In this document: positions 25,114 through 28,356 of the stretch, one piece after another
How positions within the stretch are numbered: the stretch's first letter is position 1
Layout of the letters: the number at the start of each line of letters is the position of its first letter
Origin: DASYXW01 sp035934405
GTDB lineage: Bacteria > Acidobacteriota > Terriglobia > UBA7540
Assembly (NCBI GenBank): GCA_035934405.1
Contig: DASYXW010000039.1
Coordinates: 1-28,356 of the forward strand
Reading direction: 5' to 3'
Length of the DNA: 28,356 nucleotides
Notes under the pieces: generated by a model
The model's input: only the letters and a program-made list of their open reading frames with translations
Database searches by the model: none
What the model was told of the DNA's origin: nothing
Program-made: the position numbers and the translations under genes

Positions 25114-25466
25114 GCCAAACCCACTTCGATGCCTCGTTCGGCGCGCTCTCGGACGCCACCCGACGCGGCGTTCTGGAGCAACTCGGGCGTGCGGACGCTT
25201 CGATCACAGCCCTTGCCGAGAGGTTCCACATGACCCTTACGGGCATGAAGAAACATGTAGGCGTCTTAGAGCAAGCGGGGCTCGTCAGCACGGAGAAGGT
25301 TGGGCGCGTGCGGACCTGCAAGCTCGGGCTGCGCGGACTGGAAGAAGAGGCGGCATGGATCGAGAGGTATCGCCAGCTCTGGGCCGCGCGCTTCGACGAG
25401 TTGGACATTGTTGTCGAGGAATTCAAACGAAAGGAGAAAGCAAATGGACGTAAGAAGAGAAAGTGA
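25101..25466 (+). CDS. ArsR-family winged-helix regulator
   Basis: 121 residues from MAQYSQTHFDASFGALSD; a longer frame to 25065 would begin inside the promoter. The winged helix-turn-helix covers about residues 12-90: ALSDATRRGVLEQLG, ITALAERFHMTLTGMKKHVGVLEQAGLV (recognition helix) and KVGRVRTCKL (wing). No metal-binding cysteines are seen, as expected for the ArsR type coupled with AHSA1 partners. Its 3' end overlaps the AHSA1 gene by 23 bases, and the pair is a known arrangement. The operator over its start codon suggests self-control. The ligand is unknown. Confidence 0.93.
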   Translation: MAQYSQTHFDASFGALSDATRRGVLEQLGRADASITALAERFHMTLTGMKKHVGVLEQAGLVSTEKVGRVRTCKLGLRGLEEEAAWIERYRQLWAARFDELDIVVEEFKRKEKANGRKKRK

Positions 25467-25953
25467 GGCCACCCCCACGAAGAACCGCACGGGGGTGGAG
25501 CGGAAGTCCGAGCGCGAACTCGTCGTCACACGCACCGTCAACGCGCCTGCGCGCCTCGTGTTCGAGGCGTGGACCAAGGCAGAACTATTCAGGAGGTGGT
25601 GGGTACCAAAATCGTATGGGCTGACCCTGCTTTCCTGCGAAATGGATGTTCGCGTTGGAGGGCAGTATCGTTTGGTGTTTCGCCACGAAGATTCGACGAT
25701 GGAGTTCTTCGGCACGTACCTCGAAGTGACACCGCACTCGCGCCTCGTTTGGACCAACGAGGAAGGTGACAACGGCAAGACCGTCACCACGGTGACCTTC
25801 GATGAAAACGCAGGCAAGACGTTGTTGGTCGTGCACGATCGCTATCCCTCGAAGGAAGCACTTGACTCCGGATCGACGGGCGCGATGCCCGAGGCGCTCG
25901 ACCAACTCGACGAGCTTCTCGCCAGCCTGGGATCAAGCTCGGTGACAAAATGA
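25444..25953 (+). CDS. AHSA1/SRPBCC-domain protein
   Basis: 169 residues. AAGGAG (25431-25436) lies seven bases before the ATG, inside the end of the ArsR gene, so translation is coupled. The helix-grip fold of the AHSA1 type covers about 28-160: LVVTRTVNAPARLVFEAWTK, RRWWVPKSYG, VGGQYRLVF, FGTYLEVTPHSRLVWTNEE, TVTTVTFDENAGKT. The hydrophobic cavity of this fold binds small ligands. Partnering with ArsR regulators suggests it senses or handles the same compound. The N-terminal 25 residues are polar and probably unstructured. Confidence 0.9.
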   Translation: MDVRRESEATPTKNRTGVERKSERELVVTRTVNAPARLVFEAWTKAELFRRWWVPKSYGLTLLSCEMDVRVGGQYRLVFRHEDSTMEFFGTYLEVTPHSRLVWTNEEGDNGKTVTTVTFDENAGKTLLVVHDRYPSKEALDSGSTGAMPEALDQLDELLASLGSSSVTK

Positions 25954-26447
25954 CGCGGTCAAGCCATCAATCAACGAAGCGCGTGGCCGGCCGCCAGGGT
26001 AAGAAAACCGCCCAAGGCAAGACCCCGGCGAAGCTGCTGGTCGCCATGACTGGCAAGGCAAGCGCCGCGAAGACCGCAAAAGGCGCCGAACCCGTGTTCG
26101 CGTACATCGCTAGCTTGCCGCAGCCGCAGCGCGGCATCGCCGAGCGCATCGATGCCCTGGCGGCCAAAAGTTTGCCGGACCTCCAGCGAGCGATGAAGTG
26201 GGGCATGGCGTACTACGGGGTCGACGGGGGCTGGTGCTTCTCTTCCGGCGCCTTCGTCGGCCATGTGAAACTGATGTTCATACGCGGCACGGAGATCAAG
26301 CCGGAACCGCCTGTGACGCCGATCGGGATGGGCAAATCCACCCGCGGAGTCGAGTTAGCGTCGGTTGACGATTTCGACGAGCGCCAATTGGCGTCGTGGA
26401 TAAAGCAGGCCGCCACCATGCCCTTCGTCGGGGGAAAGAAGCGATGA
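25950..26447 (+). CDS. DUF1801 (YdhG-like) domain protein
   Basis: 165 residues. The ATG overlaps the AHSA1 stop by ATGA, so it belongs to the same operon. The first 45 residues are rich in Lys, Ala and Thr and look unstructured. Then comes a DUF1801 domain: EPVFAYIASLPQPQRGIAERIDALAAK, LQRAMKWGMAYYG, GHVKLMFIRGTEI and DERQLASWIKQAATM. Its function is unknown; a frataxin-like fold has been described for the family. The gene's own stop overlaps by ATGA a short frame that is the start of the following pseudogene. Confidence 0.88.
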   Translation: MTRSSHQSTKRVAGRQGKKTAQGKTPAKLLVAMTGKASAAKTAKGAEPVFAYIASLPQPQRGIAERIDALAAKSLPDLQRAMKWGMAYYGVDGGWCFSSGAFVGHVKLMFIRGTEIKPEPPVTPIGMGKSTRGVELASVDDFDERQLASWIKQAATMPFVGGKKR

Positions 26448-26636
26448 CTACGCCGTGGCGCAGCGTCGAACACTGGCCTCGCCACCTCATGTTTTACTTT
26501 TCGCAGACCGACCCTGCAATCTGGGGAGCGGGTCTGCCGGGTTCTCCCATCTTAAGCTTTTAGCGACACCCGGGAGCACGTGACTACGTTCGTGATTGCC
26601 GTGCAACGCTGGTCAGACGGAACAGAAGATCGCTAA
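26444..26636 (+). pseudogene. Frameshifted C-terminal remnant of the secreted WSDGT-tail family
   Basis: From 26444 a frame reads VEHWPRHLMFYFSQTDPAIW and GAGLPGSPILSF, then stops at 26561. One base on, the next frame continues SDTREHVTTFVIAVQRWSDG TEDR and stops at 26634. Both halves match the C-terminal part of the intact protein at 27240-27983, which has APHLMFYETAKDGAAWGANL, NSPVLS and VGVDKWSDGT. A one-base change in the T-run at 26558-26561 explains the break. The N-terminal two thirds are missing. The frame begins by ATGA overlap with the DUF1801 gene. Confidence 0.75.
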
Positions 26637-26754
26637 GCCGAATTGTGCAAAATGGCGCGTCATGCATATTGCGGCGCGGCGTCCTGCTGCGACTGCTGGT
26701 AACCGTGACGAAGATCGCCTGATTTACATCCGACAGAGCGCCCCTGGCAGCGAG
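26637..26754. other. Gene-free stretch before the second leader
   Basis: No gene, hairpin or clear promoter is visible here. Together with the preceding remnant it makes up the 368 bases between the DUF1801 and second YCII genes. The TGTCGA box of the first leader is not found at the matching distance upstream of the second leader. Confidence 0.4.
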
Positions 26755-26818
26755 GCGACGACTATAGGATGAACGCAAGGCTGTGCTGCTGGATCCCACC
26801 AGGAGGAGAAGAACGATG
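26755..26818 (+). promoter_or_regulatory. Leader of the second YCII gene (copy 2 of the duplicated leader)
   Basis: Bases 26755-26774 are identical to 24641-24660. GCAAGGCTGTG (26775-26785) and TGCTGGATC (26787-26795) also recur in the same order. Copy 2 lacks a ten-base stretch present in copy 1. The similarity begins at the -10-like CGAC and excludes the -35-like box. AGGAGGAG (26801-26808) precedes the ATG by about eight bases. Confidence 0.6.
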
Positions 26819-27217
26819 AAATACATCTGTTTTGGATACTACGATAAAGGCAAACACGAAGGCATGACCGAGGGCGAGCAACAGGCGATGTTCGACACAT
26901 GCTTTGGATACGACGACCATCTTCGCGCCAACGGACATTTTGCTGGTGGAGAAGCGCTTCAGCCTCCGGAAACCGCCTTGACCCTGTATTGGAAGAACGG
27001 CAAAGTCACAACTACGGACGGTCCTTATGCGGAAACCAAGGAACAACTCGGCGGCATTCTCATCCTTGAGGCGCGGGACATGAATCATGCTGTACAGCTC
27101 ATGGCGCAGCATCCCGCGCTGGCATATGGCAACATTTTCGAGATTCGGCCAGCGGCGGACATGAACGAAATCATGAAGGCAAGTGAGCAGCGACGGCGGC
27201 AGAAGGCTGCACGTTGA
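26816..27217 (+). CDS. YCII-related (DGPF) domain protein, second copy
   Basis: 133 residues from MKYICFGYYDKGKHEG; the frame reaches back to 26783, but the strong AGGAGGAG fixes the later start. The domain signature is TDGPYAETKEQLGGILILEARD. It is clearly a different subtype from the first YCII protein (longer loop EGMTEGEQQAMFDTCFGYDD and a basic tail QRRRQKAAR). So the two share a leader but are not recent copies of each other in their coding parts. It is followed 22 bases later by a secreted protein of unknown function. Enzyme function unsettled. Confidence 0.9.
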   Translation: MKYICFGYYDKGKHEGMTEGEQQAMFDTCFGYDDHLRANGHFAGGEALQPPETALTLYWKNGKVTTTDGPYAETKEQLGGILILEARDMNHAVQLMAQHPALAYGNIFEIRPAADMNEIMKASEQRRRQKAAR

Positions 27218-27239
27218 AGACGGCTGAAGGAGAAAACCG

Positions 27240-27983
27240 ATGAGACGAAAGAAAATGCACAGCATTCAATTGAGCGCATTCATGCTCGGCGCCGCCCTCA
27301 GCGCGACCTGGCCTGCTGCCGCACAGGATGCCAAACAAACGTATCCGAGTATGGCCCCGGTAGAACAATATCTAATGGATCGCGACGCAGAAATTGCCCT
27401 CGCCCGCAGCGCCGCTCCAGACGCCATCTCCCACGACGCCTCAGTCATCGTCCTAACCCGCCACGGCTACGAGACCGCAGTCCAAGGCAAAAACGGCTGG
27501 GTCTGCTGGGTCGGACGCGGATGGATGGCCATGTTCGACCACCCCGAATTTTGGAACCCCAAAATTCGCGCCGCGGATTGCCTCAACCCACCCGCCGCCC
27601 GCTCCGTTCTGCCGTACGCCTACAAACGCACCGAGTTGCTGCTAGCCGGCCATTCCAAACTCGAAGTCATCGCCGCAATCAAAGCAGCGATCGACAAAAA
27701 AGAATTACCAGCCCTGGAGCAGGGAACTTTCGACTACATGATGTCCAAGTCCTCCTACCTCACCGACAACGGCGACCACAACGCCCCCCACCTGATGTTC
27801 TACGAAACAGCGAAAGACGGTGCAGCCTGGGGCGCAAATCTCACAAACTCCCCAGTCCTCTCCGTAAATTACTGGTACATCTCCGCGCAATCCTACCCCC
27901 AACTCAAATCCTTCCCACCACTGTCCGTCTTCCTAGTAGGAGTAGACAAATGGTCCGATGGAACGCCGGCACCGAGCATGTAA
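27240..27983 (+). CDS. Secreted protein of unknown function, WSDGT-tail family
   Basis: 247 residues. AAGGAG lies seven bases before the ATG. A signal peptide (AFMLGAALSATWPAAA, cut before Gln) indicates export. The mature part carries MAPVEQYLMDRDAEIALARS, LTRHGYETAVQGKNGWVCWV, FDHPEFWNPKIRAADCLNPP, AARSVLPYAYKRTELLLAG, MMSKSSYLTDNGDH, HLMFYETAKDGAAWGANL and VDKWSDGT. I recall this as a conserved bacterial family without known function. Codon choice differs from its neighbours: many C- and A-ending codons such as CCA, CTA and GCA, and C-rich runs, suggesting a separate origin. A remnant of the same family lies at 26444-26636. The gene follows the second YCII gene by 22 bases, likely in one transcript. 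Confidence 0.85.
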   Translation: MRRKKMHSIQLSAFMLGAALSATWPAAAQDAKQTYPSMAPVEQYLMDRDAEIALARSAAPDAISHDASVIVLTRHGYETAVQGKNGWVCWVGRGWMAMFDHPEFWNPKIRAADCLNPPAARSVLPYAYKRTELLLAGHSKLEVIAAIKAAIDKKELPALEQGTFDYMMSKSSYLTDNGDHNAPHLMFYETAKDGAAWGANLTNSPVLSVNYWYISAQSYPQLKSFPPLSVFLVGVDKWSDGTPAPSM

Positions 27984-28037
27984 AGACCCAGCGGCAAACG
28001 TTAAGTCCCGCCGGGCCAAAAATAGAAATTCAGCAAG

Positions 28038-28068
28038 GTAGCGCGGACCTCCGCTCTTGAGGTCCGCG
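28038..28068 (+). repeat. GTAG-headed hairpin (REP-like, possible terminator)
   Basis: GTAG (28038-28041) is directly followed by a perfect 10-pair stem, 28042-28051 with 28059-28068 (CGCGGACCTC / GAGGTCCGCG), and a seven-base loop. It lies 55 bases after the secreted-protein stop and may also end that transcript, although only a short T-run (CTTTCC) follows. Confidence 0.7.
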
Positions 28069-28130
28069 GCTTTCCGCGCCGTGAGCCCCCCGACAGCCGA
28101 ATCAAATCCCCCTCTCCCGGAATAATTTGC

Positions 28131-28178
28131 TTGACAATAGTACTTAATAGGTAGTATAACATGGGTACCCTATGTTAT
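28131..28178 (+). promoter_or_regulatory. Near-consensus promoter with overlapping inverted repeat
   Basis: TTGACA (28131-28136), 18 bases, TATAAC (28155-28160). An inverted repeat covers the -10 box and the expected start: ATAACAT (28156-28162), the palindrome GGGTACCC (28163-28170), one T, ATGTTAT (28172-28178). It looks like a repressor site. The surrounding 60 bases are far richer in A and T than the window. Confidence 0.7.
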
Positions 28179-28216
28179 CGGCTTGAACGCCAGCGCCCTT
28201 GCGGAGGTAACCCCGG

Positions 28217-28356
28217 ATGCCGTTCGTCAAATCGCCTGTTCTTACTCCGCGCAAGCTCGCCGCCAATCGCGCCAACGCCCGCCACTCCACCGGACCCCGC
28301 ACCTACCGCGGCAAGTGCCGCGTGGCCCTGAACGCCCTGCGTCACGGCCGCTTCGC
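28217..28356 (+). CDS. Start of a hypothetical protein, cut by the window end
   Basis: The first 46 codons of an open gene. CGGAGGT (28202-28208) lies about nine bases before the ATG, and a strong promoter stands upstream. The visible protein is very basic and alanine-rich, with LTPRKLAANRANARHSTGPR followed by KCRVALNALRHGRF. I recall this N-terminus (KLAANR.NA..STGP.T..GK...NAL.HG) as a family of unknown function repeated in many acidobacterial genomes. With no cofactor or catalytic motif visible, I give no function. Confidence 0.65.
   Translation, partial: MPFVKSPVLTPRKLAANRANARHSTGPRTYRGKCRVALNALRHGRF

Noticed and set aside
26503..26537. Hairpin GCAGACC / GGTCTGC as a terminator of the DUF1801 operon
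   Set aside because: It lies inside the recognisable pseudogene sequence, has a 21-base loop and no T-run directly after it.
26712..26770. A frame reading LIYIRQSAPGSE, like the N-terminus of a serine recombinase
   Set aside because: Only about ten residues match, the catalytic region is absent, and part of it is the duplicated YCII leader. Too short to claim.
1..28356. CRISPR array, tRNA or rRNA genes, prophage or insertion sequence
   Set aside because: I found no regularly spaced direct repeats, no T-arm motifs and no transposase or phage gene anywhere in the window.

Overview
The window reads as a chromosomal stretch of a GC-rich member of the Acidobacteriota. The pointers are an acidobacterial-type VWFA-related secreted protein, a long ADOP/MacB-like orphan ABC permease, a two-subunit B12 acyl-CoA mutase, a PurS-PurL fusion, and many short palindromic intergenic repeats. 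This assignment is inference from gene families; there is no rRNA or tRNA in the window to confirm it.

Layout. 1-3907: purL (with a fused PurS-like N-terminus) and purQ overlap by ATGA behind a good sigma70-type promoter. 4014-7418: a membrane sensor with six PAS domains and no output domain, convergent with a prepilin peptidase (pilD) on the minus strand. 8323-14201, minus strand: a thioesterase, a HAL-family ammonia-lyase, a GT2 and a GT4 glycosyltransferase in tight order, then a second GT4 after a roughly 580-base gap. 14292-15245: VWFA-related secreted protein. 15411-18520, minus strand: a four-gene run with a large and a small B12-mutase subunit whose active-site residues are of the isobutyryl-CoA mutase type, followed by a small secreted protein and an SCP2-like protein. 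18694-19056: small membrane protein. 19187-23848, minus strand: a TolC-like outer-membrane protein and an ADOP-type ABC permease.

24105-27983 is an accessory patch sitting in gene debris. A frameshifted C-terminal piece of truA and a 53-residue N-terminal piece of an aldehyde dehydrogenase end abruptly at a promoter-like leader. Then follow a YCII gene, an ArsR-type regulator with a dyad operator over its own start codon, an AHSA1/SRPBCC protein, a DUF1801 protein and a frameshifted remnant of a secreted-protein family. A second copy of the leader then drives a second YCII gene and an intact member of that same secreted family. This looks like a duplicated module (leader, YCII, secreted WSDGT-tail protein), with one copy decayed.

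Several intergenic hairpins carry GTAG directly or 2 nt before the stem, the hallmark of REP elements. At two genes the TAG of this GTAG is itself the stop codon. No RAYT transposase gene is in the window. The window ends in the first 46 codons of a gene behind a near-consensus promoter.
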